NCBI GenBank assembly: GCA_934747325.1
Contig: CAKVGW010000087.1
Location: 1 to 5,092, forward strand
DNA from: an uncultured Candidatus Melainabacteria bacterium
GTDB lineage: Bacteria; Cyanobacteriota; Vampirovibrionia; Gastranaerophilales; Gastranaerophilaceae
Length of the DNA: 5,092 nucleotides
Direction of reading: 5' to 3'
Within the stretch, counting starts at the first letter, position 1, and every line of letters begins with the position of its first letter. Of this stretch, positions 1 through 5,022 are shown piece by piece. The notes beneath the pieces were generated by a model, which saw nothing but the letters and a program-made list of their open reading frames with translations, was not told the origin of the DNA and searched no databases. Made by a program: the position numbers and the translations under genes.

Positions 1-13
1 GAAAGGACGCAAA

Positions 14-625
14 ATGAACGATTTACTAAATTTAATTCAATCTCGCAAAAGTGTAAGAACATATTCTGACAAACATATTTCTGATGAAGATTTGAAGAAA
101 ATTTTAGAAGCAGGAAGACTTGCGCCGTCTTGGATGAACGTTCAATCTTGGAAGTTTATTCTAGTTAAATCTCAAGAAAACAAAGATTTGCTTGCTGAAC
201 TTTCTTTAGGTCAAGCACATGTTAAAAACGCAGATGCTTTAATCGTTTGTATTGCTGATGAAAACGCTTGGGAAGAAGCAAAAATAACCCATATAAAAAA
301 TCCTGCATTGAACCCTGCTTTACAGGCTGAGGGTGCATTACGCATAAGAACTATGGAACAATTAATTTATCCGATTTCTTACATGATGTTAGAAGCTGAA
401 AATCTTAATATTAAATCTTGTATCATAGGTGCTATGGGAAATGAAATTACAACTGTTTTACCTGATGTTTATAAAAAAGTGAAAGAAAAATTAGGTTTGA
501 ATGAACATCAAATTTTATCAACAATTATAACTTTGGGTTATGAAGTTGAACATAAAGAAACTGTGAAAACCAGAAAAGATTTTGATGAAGTTGTTTCTTT
601 AGAAAAAATTGGGAATAAATTTTAG
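14..625 (+). CDS. Nitroreductase-family flavoprotein (FMN-dependent NAD(P)H oxidoreductase)
   Basis: The 203-residue protein has the usual length and layout of the nitroreductase fold, a cytoplasmic homodimeric FMN enzyme that reduces nitroaromatics, quinones or related acceptors with NAD(P)H. Seen directly: an N-terminal R11-K-S-V-R15 motif, which in the family contacts the FMN phosphate; a PSWMNVQSWKF segment at 38-48, matching the family pattern PSxxNxQPWxF but with Ser in place of the common Pro; a helix near 114-137 ending in the family-like Cys-Ile-Ile-Gly; the LGYE turn at 174-177; and a C-terminal KTRKDFDEVV segment. The start is fixed by an AAAGGA Shine-Dalgarno site at 2-7, six bases before ATG. 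The physiological substrate cannot be told from sequence. Any upstream operon partner lies outside the window. It converges on the repeat-protein gene with a gap of 46 bases. The family call is firm; the substrate is unknown. Confidence 0.93.
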   Translation: MNDLLNLIQSRKSVRTYSDKHISDEDLKKILEAGRLAPSWMNVQSWKFILVKSQENKDLLAELSLGQAHVKNADALIVCIADENAWEEAKITHIKNPALNPALQAEGALRIRTMEQLIYPISYMMLEAENLNIKSCIIGAMGNEITTVLPDVYKKVKEKLGLNEHQILSTIITLGYEVEHKETVKTRKDFDEVVSLEKIGNKF

Positions 626-669
626 AGCAGATTTTAATTTTTTCTTTGTTGATTGATTTAAAAAATGCT
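626..669. terminator. Weak candidate bidirectional terminator between convergent genes
   Basis: AGCAGATTTT at 626-635 can pair with AAAAAATGCT at 660-669. This gives two runs of four pairs separated by two mismatches, around a U-rich loop. T-runs follow in the + direction (636-643) and also on the minus strand. The position between two converging genes fits a shared terminator, but the stem is imperfect and poor in GC. Confidence 0.25.
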
Positions 670-671
670 GA

Positions 672-2063
672 TTAAACAATTTTAAAGTTAAACTTAACTT
701 TATTTATCAATTCTTTTTCTAAATTTTTGGCAAATTCTAATAAATTTTCTGTTACAATTTCTCTATTATGAATTTGTAAATTATATTTACCGGAATTGTT
801 TTCTAGAAATTCTTTGATTTGACGATATTTTGTTTTGGTATTTATCTTAATACTGTTGTCTGTTTGTTGGTTAATTAATATTCCTAATACTTGTGCTAAC
901 AAATGCTTATCTGCATCTATTCGTAAACATTCTAATAAATTGTTAACAGGAATATTATTTAATTCTTTATAGTATGCATAGATTTTTGCTTTTCGTTCAA
1001 GAGTTTTGGGAGATTGATAGAATAGTGTTGGTTGTTTCAGTGCAGCATTGATAAATTCAAATTTTTCGACATCAAATTTTTTTGCAGATTCCGTGATGTT
1101 TTTGTCTAATGTTAGGGGAGATTGACAAAATAATGTAGGCTGTTTTAATGCTGCATTAACAAATTTCTTTTTTTCAACTTTAAATTTTTTTGCAGATTCC
1201 GTGATATTTTTGTCTAATGTATCGGGAGATTGGTAAAATAACTGAGGTTGTCTTAATGCTGCATTAACAAACTCATTTTTTTCAACTTTAAATTTTTTTA
1301 CAGCTTCCGTGATATTTTTGTCTAATGTTTCATAGGAAAGACAAAAAAGCTGAGGTTGTCTTAATGCCGCATTAACAAACTCATTTTTTTCAACTTTAAA
1401 TTTTTTTACAGCTTCCGTGATATTTTTATCTAATGTTTCAGGGGACTGAGAAAATAATGTAGGTTGTTTTAATGCGGCATTAACAAATTTATTTTTTTCA
1501 ATCTCAAATATTTTGGTAGATTCTGTGATATTTTTATCCAATGTTTCTGGGGATTGATAAAATAGCTGAGGTTTTTTTAATGCAGCTTTTATGAATTCAT
1601 TTTTTTTGACTTCAAACCTTTTTGCTGATTCTGTAATGTTTTTGTCTAATGTTTTGGGGGATAAATAAAACAGCTGAGGTTTTTTTAATGCAGTATTAAC
1701 AAACTCATTTTTTTTAACTTCAAACTTTTTTGCAGATTCCGTGATATTTTTGTCTAAAGAGTCTAAGTTTTTATCGAAAAACTCTGGAGTTTTTTGTGCA
1801 ATTTTTAAAAATTCTTCTTCTGCTACTTCAAATCTTTCAGCGAATTCTTTAACCTTACTTTGTAGTTCAAGAGTAATTTCAACTGGCTTATTTTGCATTG
1901 TGACTTGAGCTTTGCCGTTTGAAGTCGCAACAGAATTAATAATTTTTTCTGATGTACTATCTTTAGTCAATGGATTTGAAACAGTTTTTCGTTCTTCTTT
2001 TCCTTTAAAATTAATAAAAGTATTAAAGTTATTAAAAATGTTTTGACTAGCAATGATGTTCAT
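672..2063 (-). CDS. Tandem 36-residue helical-repeat protein, mTERF-like repeat register
   Basis: I do not recognise a named gene. The 463-residue protein has three parts. Residues 1-66 are low-complexity and polar, starting with an Asn/Phe-rich stretch ending in INFKGK; no signal peptide is obvious. Residues 67-102 are a degenerate repeat, and 103-354 are seven tandem 36-residue repeats. Residues 355-463 are a charged, mostly helical C-terminal region. Each full repeat begins LDKNITE and keeps F12, K16, F19, A23-L24, P27, L29-F30, S33 and T36. The register (amphipathic helix, then a Pro, then Leu-Phe, then Ser-Pro, then Leu) resembles mTERF repeats, which form a superhelix that binds nucleic acid in eukaryotic organelles; this is my comparison by eye. 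The protein is Lys-rich. The start is supported by AAAGG at 2071-2075, seven bases upstream. Alternatives are a surface or effector repeat protein, or a TALE-like or other alpha-solenoid. The function is unknown. Confidence 0.85.
   Translation of the reverse strand: MNIIASQNIFNNFNTFINFKGKEERKTVSNPLTKDSTSEKIINSVATSNGKAQVTMQNKPVEITLELQSKVKEFAERFEVAEEEFLKIAQKTPEFFDKNLDSLDKNITESAKKFEVKKNEFVNTALKKPQLFYLSPKTLDKNITESAKRFEVKKNEFIKAALKKPQLFYQSPETLDKNITESTKIFEIEKNKFVNAALKQPTLFSQSPETLDKNITEAVKKFKVEKNEFVNAALRQPQLFCLSYETLDKNITEAVKKFKVEKNEFVNAALRQPQLFYQSPDTLDKNITESAKKFKVEKKKFVNAALKQPTLFCQSPLTLDKNITESAKKFDVEKFEFINAALKQPTLFYQSPKTLERKAKIYAYYKELNNIPVNNLLECLRIDADKHLLAQVLGILINQQTDNSIKINTKTKYRQIKEFLENNSGKYNLQIHNREIVTENLLEFAKNLEKELINKVKFNFKIV
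1002..1757 (-). repeat. Seven in-frame 108-bp tandem repeats within the repeat-protein gene
   Basis: Seven uninterrupted units of exactly 108 bp encode residues 103-354. A further degenerate unit lies at 1758-1865 and encodes residues 67-102. Units 4 (1326-1433) and 5 (1218-1325) are almost identical: 78 bp at 1350-1427 and 1242-1319 differ at one base. Others are mosaics; for example, units 3, 6 and 7 share a QPTLF variant where units 4 and 5 have QPQLF. Variation gathers at repeat positions 13, 17, 31, 32 and 35, while about half the positions never change. No unit carries a frameshift or stop, so the array is under coding constraint. Seen directly. Confidence 0.97.
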
Positions 2064-2077
2064 TTTGTTACCTTTTA

Positions 2078-2169
2078 ATATTCTTTTATTATGGTAAACC
2101 TTGTAAATAAAATTTTTGTTCTTATTGTGGCTGTATTTTTATAAATGTTTACATTTAATAAAAGAATAT
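2078..2169. repeat. 14-bp perfect inverted repeat in the leader of the repeat-protein gene
   Basis: ATATTCTTTTATTA at 2078-2091 is the exact reverse complement of TAATAAAAGAATAT at 2156-2169, with 64 bp between. On the minus strand the second arm lies directly before the AAAGG ribosome-binding site of the repeat-protein gene. A folded leader could therefore affect ribosome access, provided transcription starts upstream of 2169. It could also be a pair of protein-binding sites. Confidence 0.7.
2142..2157. promoter_or_regulatory. 16-bp palindrome, operator-like, upstream of the repeat-protein gene
   Basis: TAAATGTTTACATTTA has two perfect 7-base arms around a 2-base centre. On the minus strand it overlaps the edge of a possible -10 element (TATAAA, complement of 2138-2143), so a bound protein could block a promoter there; the matching -35 (TTCTTT, complement of 2161-2166) is poor. 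The palindrome is seen directly. Its role as an operator is inference. Confidence 0.4.
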
Positions 2170-2189
2170 ATTTGAGGAATGAATAAATT

Positions 2190-3035
2190 TTATCCTTTCA
2201 CAGCTCCGTCATTTTCGCCGGAAATAAAATATCTTTGCATTGCAAGGAAGAATATGATAATCGGAATTGTAGAAATTATAGAACCTGCTGCAATAAAACG
2301 CCAGTTGGAAGAGAACATACCCTGTAAGTTATTGATTCCAACAGGCAATGTGTACATTGAATCTTTTGTGAGCATAATGCTTGGCCAAAGAAATTCACCC
2401 CATGAACCAATAAATGTGAAAACAGCAAGTACTGCGAGCGTTGGTTTAACCATTGGTAACACAACTTTTACAAACATTTGAAATACATTACATCCGTCAA
2501 CAATTGCAGCTTCTTCAACTTCTTTAGGGACTTTTAAGAAAGCTTGGCGCATTAAAAATATTCCGAATGCACTTACTGCAAACGGCATTACAAGACCGAT
2601 ATAACCCATTACATTGTTTACGCTATCTATCAAATGCAGTTTCAACGTTATTATGTAAACCGGCAGCATAATTGCCTGAAATGGTATCATAATTGTTGCA
2701 AGTATAGAAAAGAAAACGAATTTTTTGCCTTTAAAGTTCATTCTTGCAAGCGGATAAGCCGCAAGTGAAGAAAGAATTAAATTTAATAAAACTGTTAGAG
2801 CTGCAACAATAACACTGTTCCAAAAATAAGCCATGAAATCGACTTTACCCCAAACATCCACGTAGTTGGCAAATGTGAAATCTGTTGGGATAAGTTTTGG
2901 CGGATACGCAAAAATATCTTCACTTAAACCTTTTAATGACGTAGAAGTCAGCCAAATAAACGGGAATATTGAAAGCAAAGATGTCAATATTAAAATTGTA
3001 TGAATCGTTAATTTTTGCGTAATTTTCTTAAACAT
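2190..3035 (-). CDS. Carbohydrate ABC transporter permease, MalG/UgpE type
   Basis: The 281-residue protein is a complete inner-membrane permease of the binding-protein-dependent sugar importers (CUT1 class), which works as a heterodimer with a MalF-like partner. Hydrophobic segments lie near residues 13-33, 70-95, 107-130, 141-163, 197-217 and 246-268, giving the six spans normal for MalG. The EAA loop that docks the ATPase is intact: E175-A-A, G181, and L193-P194. Other family marks are YPLARMNFKGK at 94-104, WGEFLWP at 212-218, and the ending YFISGENDGAVKG, close to the usual C-terminus. No partner permease, ATPase or solute-binding protein lies in the window. The upstream neighbour is a glycosyltransferase 56 bp away on the same strand, so this is an orphan or split transporter gene. 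No Shine-Dalgarno site precedes the ATG. The substrate cannot be named; sugar or glycerol-phosphate is typical. Confidence 0.95.
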   Translation of the reverse strand: MFKKITQKLTIHTILILTSLLSIFPFIWLTSTSLKGLSEDIFAYPPKLIPTDFTFANYVDVWGKVDFMAYFWNSVIVAALTVLLNLILSSLAAYPLARMNFKGKKFVFFSILATIMIPFQAIMLPVYIITLKLHLIDSVNNVMGYIGLVMPFAVSAFGIFLMRQAFLKVPKEVEEAAIVDGCNVFQMFVKVVLPMVKPTLAVLAVFTFIGSWGEFLWPSIMLTKDSMYTLPVGINNLQGMFSSNWRFIAAGSIISTIPIIIFFLAMQRYFISGENDGAVKG

Positions 3036-3044
3036 TGTCTATAT

Positions 3045-3053
3045 TTTATAACA
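3045..3053 (-). promoter_or_regulatory. Extended -10 element next to the permease start
   Basis: On the minus strand this reads TGTTATAAA, which is an extended -10 (TGn followed by TATAAA). No good -35 lies 16-18 bp upstream. Transcription would start near 3038, only about three bases before the permease ATG at 3035. This would explain the lack of a Shine-Dalgarno site by a leaderless message. Inference from motif and spacing. Confidence 0.4.
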
Positions 3054-3091
3054 TGTTCAAGAAAATGAAAAGGTCTAAGCCGTTCAAAATT

Positions 3092-4027
3092 TTAACCCGC
3101 AACTTTTAGCATATATCTTGTGCAATCTTTAGAATTATGACTGATTTTAGCGATATTATAGCATTCGTCTACAACTCGTTTATACGCGTCTTTATCTTCA
3201 AGATAACTTTCTATCTTAAAAATCAAATCTGAAAAATCTTCATAAAAAGGTAAATGACCGTCAAATAGAGCCAATTCTTCTCTAAAATCACTTAACATTA
3301 AACGTTTGCAGGCAATTGTTTGAAAAGTTCGATAATTTAGCGAAGATATACCTTGAGAATTCATATTGAAAACGATTTTTGCATTATTTATAGCTTTTGC
3401 CATATCTTCTTCATTATCAATAAATCCTTGATAGCAAAGAGTAATTAGTTCAGGGTATTTTGAACGCTTTTTAGCATCTTCATAATGTCTGTCAATTGCG
3501 TACCAAGCAATTTTTAAATTCGGAAGTTTTGTTATAAGTTCTTCAAAAAAGCTCAAGCGATAATCAGTATCAAGTCTGCCGGCAAACATTATATCAAATT
3601 CAGGTTCAATATCCATATCTTTGTAAATATCAAAATTGACAAAGTGAGGTAAGTAGTTTATGTTTTTAAAATTTTCGTATTCAGTTAGAACCTTATCCCA
3701 ATAAAAAGTATAATTATCATCATTTTCTAAGTATGGAAGATATTTTTCCCACTCAGGGCCTGAAGCCTTGCTTCTTATATCATCTGAAAAATAATTTAAA
3801 GAGCGACAAGGCAAATTATTGTCAATTTTTATTTTAAGTCCAGAAAAATCATATCCTGTGATAAAATCATAGTCATCGTTCAAGTAATCATTTAGATTTT
3901 TGTCGAATAATTCATCAAAAACTTTGACTTCGCAACCGTTTTGTCTGAAACCATCAATAATACTGTTTGTAGTAAGTCTTCCACCAATACTTATCGGTAA
4001 TATTGCTAAAATCTTTTTATTTTTCAT
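3092..4027 (-). CDS. CgeB-like glycosyltransferase (GT-B fold, glycosyl transferases group 1)
   Basis: The protein is 311 residues from the chosen start, or 313 from the ATG at 4033. In the 313-residue numbering, the N-terminal half has a Rossmann-like opening (KILAILP) and a DYDFITGYDF strand. The C-terminal half carries DIMFAGR at 147-153, a family-typical strand and turn opening the donor-binding domain, and NYRTFQTIACKRLML at 233-247. That is the R-x-F-E/Q-x-x-A-C-G-type element of the CgeB/Glyco_trans_1_2 family, though Lys replaces the usual Gly. It is followed by the helix LIFKIESYLEDKDAYKRV (270-287) and a His-containing tail (SHNSKDCTRYML). Such enzymes transfer a nucleotide-sugar onto a glycan or protein; donor and acceptor are unknown. 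There is no signal peptide, so it is likely cytoplasmic. I chose ATG 4027 because the promoter predicted at 4037-4065 would start transcription near 4030, and because MKNKKIL is a typical start. No Shine-Dalgarno site precedes either ATG. Confidence 0.88.
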   Translation of the reverse strand: MKNKKILAILPISIGGRLTTNSIIDGFRQNGCEVKVFDELFDKNLNDYLNDDYDFITGYDFSGLKIKIDNNLPCRSLNYFSDDIRSKASGPEWEKYLPYLENDDNYTFYWDKVLTEYENFKNINYLPHFVNFDIYKDMDIEPEFDIMFAGRLDTDYRLSFFEELITKLPNLKIAWYAIDRHYEDAKKRSKYPELITLCYQGFIDNEEDMAKAINNAKIVFNMNSQGISSLNYRTFQTIACKRLMLSDFREELALFDGHLPFYEDFSDLIFKIESYLEDKDAYKRVVDECYNIAKISHNSKDCTRYMLKVAG

Positions 4028-4036
4028 ACACATTAC

Positions 4037-4065
4037 ATTCTAACATTTTTAATCAACCTTTACAA
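4037..4065 (-). promoter_or_regulatory. Predicted sigma-70 promoter of the glycosyltransferase gene
   Basis: On the minus strand, TTGTAA (4065-4060) and TAGAAT (4042-4037) are separated by 17 bp. A TG one base before the -10 makes it an extended -10. The predicted start lies near 4030, next to the start codons at 4033 and 4027, implying a message with almost no leader. Its -35 shares five bases with the -35 of the divergent tRNA promoter. Confidence 0.5.
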
Positions 4066-4087
4066 GGCGATATTAATTGAGTATACT
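4059..4087 (+). promoter_or_regulatory. Predicted sigma-70 promoter of the tRNA-Arg gene
   Basis: TTTACA at 4059-4064 and TATACT at 4082-4087 are exactly 17 bp apart, each matching the consensus at five of six positions. Transcription would start near 4094, about two bases before the mature tRNA 5' end. Position and spacing make this the best promoter in the window. Confidence 0.75.
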
Positions 4088-4095
4088 TAAGTTAT

Positions 4096-4171
4096 GCGCT
4101 TGTAGCTCAGTAGGATAGAGCGGAGGTTTCCTAAACCTTGTCTGCCGTGGGTTCGACTCCCTCCAGGCGCA
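4096..4171 (+). tRNA. tRNA-Arg, anticodon CCT (reads AGG)
   Basis: The cloverleaf folds by hand. The acceptor GCGCTTG (4096-4102) pairs with CAGGCGC (4164-4170), including one G-T pair. The D stem GCTC/GAGC (4105-4108, 4118-4121) closes a 9-base loop with the conserved GG. The anticodon stem GAGGT/ACCTT (4123-4127, 4135-4139) holds the loop TTCCTAA with anticodon CCT at 4130-4132. The T loop TTCGACT (4152-4158) is canonical, and the discriminator base is A4171. CCA is not encoded; six Ts follow at 4172-4177. Two oddities: the T stem GTGGG/CCCTC has a T-T mismatch at its second pair, and the variable loop is seven bases rather than four or five. The invariant features are present, so I take it as a working gene. 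It lies between the divergent glycosyltransferase and a stretch rich in repeats and phage-like content, and tRNA genes are common integration sites. Confidence 0.92.
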
Positions 4172-4197
4172 TTTTTTGTTTATTGAGAAATTAAATG

Positions 4198-4264
4198 CCC
4201 GTCTCACGCGCCAAGCCAAGCTTGTCGGGTTCTTGCTGTAAATAAAGTGCAAGTGTGAGATGGG
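4198..4264 (+). repeat. Inverted repeat: long-loop stem CCCGTCTCAC / GTGAGATGGG
   Basis: Bases 4198-4207 can pair with 4255-4264 over ten pairs, one of them G-U, around a 47-base loop. The loop contains a smaller stem, CAAGC/GCTTG near 4212-4224. This patch is richer in GC than its surroundings. It may be a structured RNA downstream of the tRNA, or a DNA site. Confidence 0.5.
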
Positions 4265-4455
4265 GGTATAATCGCTAAAAGCTAAATATAAGGCTTTTTG
4301 TGGCGATTTTAATAGAATGAGATGCACTTGCACTAATTGGATTTTATTTGCACTTATTTGTATATTACTTGCAATAAAATTACATCAATTTTAAAATTAA
4401 ACTCCGAAAGTTAGCAATATATTTACGCTTTAGCCATGTATATTTAGTGCAAGTG
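4246..4455. repeat. Cluster of TGCAAGTG / CACTTGCA sites in both orientations
   Basis: AGTGCAAGTG occurs at 4246-4255 and 4446-4455, and its exact reverse complement CACTTGCACT at 4325-4334. The last two extend to a 12-bp inverted match (4325-4336 with 4444-4455). Partial copies lie between them: TTGCACTT at 4348-4355 and ACTTGCAA at 4367-4374. TTGCACTAATTGG (4328-4340) and TTGCACTTATTTG (4348-4360) form a direct repeat spaced exactly 20 bp. Such clusters typically bind a protein (iterons, integrase arm sites, partition sites). The repeats are seen; the role is inference. Confidence 0.75.
4270..4308. repeat. Compound hairpin AATCGC-AAAAGC / GCTTTT-GCGATT
   Basis: An outer stem (4270-4275 with 4303-4308) and an inner stem (4277-4282 with 4293-4298) are each six perfect pairs. 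They are separated by a small asymmetric internal loop and close a 10-base AU-rich loop. T-runs lie at 4295-4299 and 4307-4310. It could act as a terminator for anything transcribed past the tRNA, or as part of a small RNA. Confidence 0.5.
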
Positions 4456-4463
4456 AAAAATTT

Positions 4464-4478
4464 TCTCATAGTTTGAGA
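4464..4478. promoter_or_regulatory. Operator-like palindrome, copy 1 (TCTC-N7-GAGA)
   Basis: TCTCATAGTTTGAGA has 5-base arms TCTCA/TGAGA. It begins 27 bp before copy 2. It shares the form TCTC-N5-TTGAGA with the copies at 4491-4505 and 5028-5042. Spacing and symmetry suggest a dimeric repressor site. Confidence 0.5.
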
Positions 4479-4485
4479 TGTATTA

Positions 4486-4556
4486 AATTATCTCTGAAAT
4501 TGAGATAAAAACACTTGACTTCTATTGAAACAAGAGTAATTAATGTCATTGTAAAA
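4486..4556 (+). promoter_or_regulatory. Duplicated regulatory module, copy A, before the phage-like gene
   Basis: In order: a hairpin with stem TTATCTC/GAGATAA (4488-4494 with 4502-4508) and 7-base loop TGAAATT; TTGACTT at 4515-4521; AAGAGTAATTAATG at 4532-4545; TTGTAAAA at 4549-4556. A second copy lies at 5023-5092 and has the same order of blocks. The stem contains palindrome copy 2, TCTCTGAAATTGAGA at 4491-4505. TTGACT could be a -35, but no good -10 lies 16-18 bp further on. The TTGTAA at its right edge makes a better promoter for the gene. Confidence 0.7.
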
Positions 4557-4577
4557 GGTCTTTAAACAAGATTTAAA
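4549..4577 (+). promoter_or_regulatory. Candidate promoter of the small phage-like gene
   Basis: TTGTAA (4549-4554) and TTTAAA (4572-4577) are 17 bp apart. Each matches four of six consensus bases, so this is moderate. Transcription would begin near 4584, four bases before ATG 4588. That fits the absence of a Shine-Dalgarno site and resembles the arrangement at the glycosyltransferase gene, which has the same TTGTAA hexamer. Confidence 0.4.
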
Positions 4578-4587
4578 ATGGTTTTAA

Positions 4588-5013
4588 ATGAACAAATTAC
4601 ATTTACTTCACGAAGCAGAAAAATTATACAGCATTGAAAATTTAACTCCTGAAATGATTGCTGAAAAATTAAATATCTCACGCAGAACTATTTTTAACTG
4701 GAAAAAGAAATACAAATGGGATAATCATATCGTCAGAATAAAAGATTTTTCTAAACAATTTGCTGGTAATATTTATAATGTTGGAACAAAACTTCTTACA
4801 AAATTAAATGATGATATAGATAACAATAGAATTTTGAATAAACATGAAATTTGTGCCTTGGAAAACATTATCAAAATTATAAATAAAGAAGAAAAAGAAC
4901 AAGCAAAAAATTTGGATAATTTTTCACCTAAAAAGAAACCTGCAAAATTTCTATCACCAGATGTTATTGAAGAAATTAATAGAAAAATATTAGGTTGGAA
5001 TGGTGCATATTAA
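4588..5013 (+). CDS. Small helix-turn-helix protein resembling phage small terminase subunit (DUF1804-like)
   Basis: The protein has 141 residues. Residues 18-44 form a clear helix-turn-helix: LTPEMIAEKLNIS, then RRTIFNWKKKYKWD. This is the L-s-x-x-x-I-A-x-x-L-x-I-S-x-x-T-I-x-x-W-x-x-x-x-x-W pattern common to the DNA-binding end of phage small terminase subunits. The middle (52-107) is helical and charged and would suit oligomerisation. The C-terminus is a Lys/Pro-rich linker (113-119) and the segment SPDVIEEINRKILGWN, which recalls the ending of DUF1804 proteins of Mu-like phages. If the match is right, it would recognise phage DNA for packaging with a large terminase. No large terminase is in the window; the next gene would start just past the end. 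Alternatives are a transposase-type helix-turn-helix protein or a plain regulator. The ATG is the first start after an in-frame TAA at 4585 and has no Shine-Dalgarno site. It is flanked on both sides by the same 70-bp module. Confidence 0.75.
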   Translation: MNKLHLLHEAEKLYSIENLTPEMIAEKLNISRRTIFNWKKKYKWDNHIVRIKDFSKQFAGNIYNVGTKLLTKLNDDIDNNRILNKHEICALENIIKIINKEEKEQAKNLDNFSPKKKPAKFLSPDVIEEINRKILGWNGAY

Positions 5014-5022
5014 ACTGTGTCG

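Larger units (their letters stand above)
4172..4485. other. Gene-free stretch after the tRNA, rich in inverted and repeated motifs
   Basis: No credible coding region is seen on either strand. The stretch holds a T-run directly after the tRNA, a 10-bp inverted repeat (4198-4264), a compound hairpin (4270-4308), at least five TGCAAGTG/CACTTGCA-type sites (4246-4455), and an operator-like palindrome (4464-4478). It continues into the duplicated module before the small phage-like gene. TGAGATG also recurs at 4257-4263, 4318-4324 and 4474-4480, each close to one of the TGCAAGTG-type sites. Confidence 0.8.

Noticed and set aside
1002..1757. CRISPR-like regular repeats
   Set aside because: The period is 108 bp with no unique spacers, and all units are in frame within one open reading frame; these are protein-coding repeats.
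2276..2464. 62-codon open frame on the minus strand
   Set aside because: It is an out-of-frame shadow inside the permease gene on the same strand.
2179..2481. 100-codon open frame on the + strand
   Set aside because: It lies antisense within the permease gene, which has strong family motifs in its own frame. No Shine-Dalgarno site and no recognisable domain.
3055..3087. GTTCAA direct repeat between the permease and glycosyltransferase genes
   Set aside because: Two 6-bp copies 27 bp apart are too short and too common in AT-rich DNA to support a claim.
4073..4333. 86-codon open frame on the minus strand across the tRNA gene
   Set aside because: It is antisense to the tRNA, and its WRESNPR...LPTELQAH-like translation is the familiar false protein produced by reading tRNA genes backwards. 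It also covers the hairpins and repeats, and has no start signal.
4515..4545. TTGACT as the -35 of a standard promoter within module copy A
   Set aside because: The hexamer is good, but at 16-18 bp spacing the only candidate -10 (TAATTA, TGATTA in copy B) matches poorly. It was kept as a conserved block, not as a promoter call.
4578..4590. Alternative start of the phage-like gene at ATG 4578
   Set aside because: It is ten bases upstream and out of frame. In the gene's frame a TAA at 4585-4587 blocks any upstream start.
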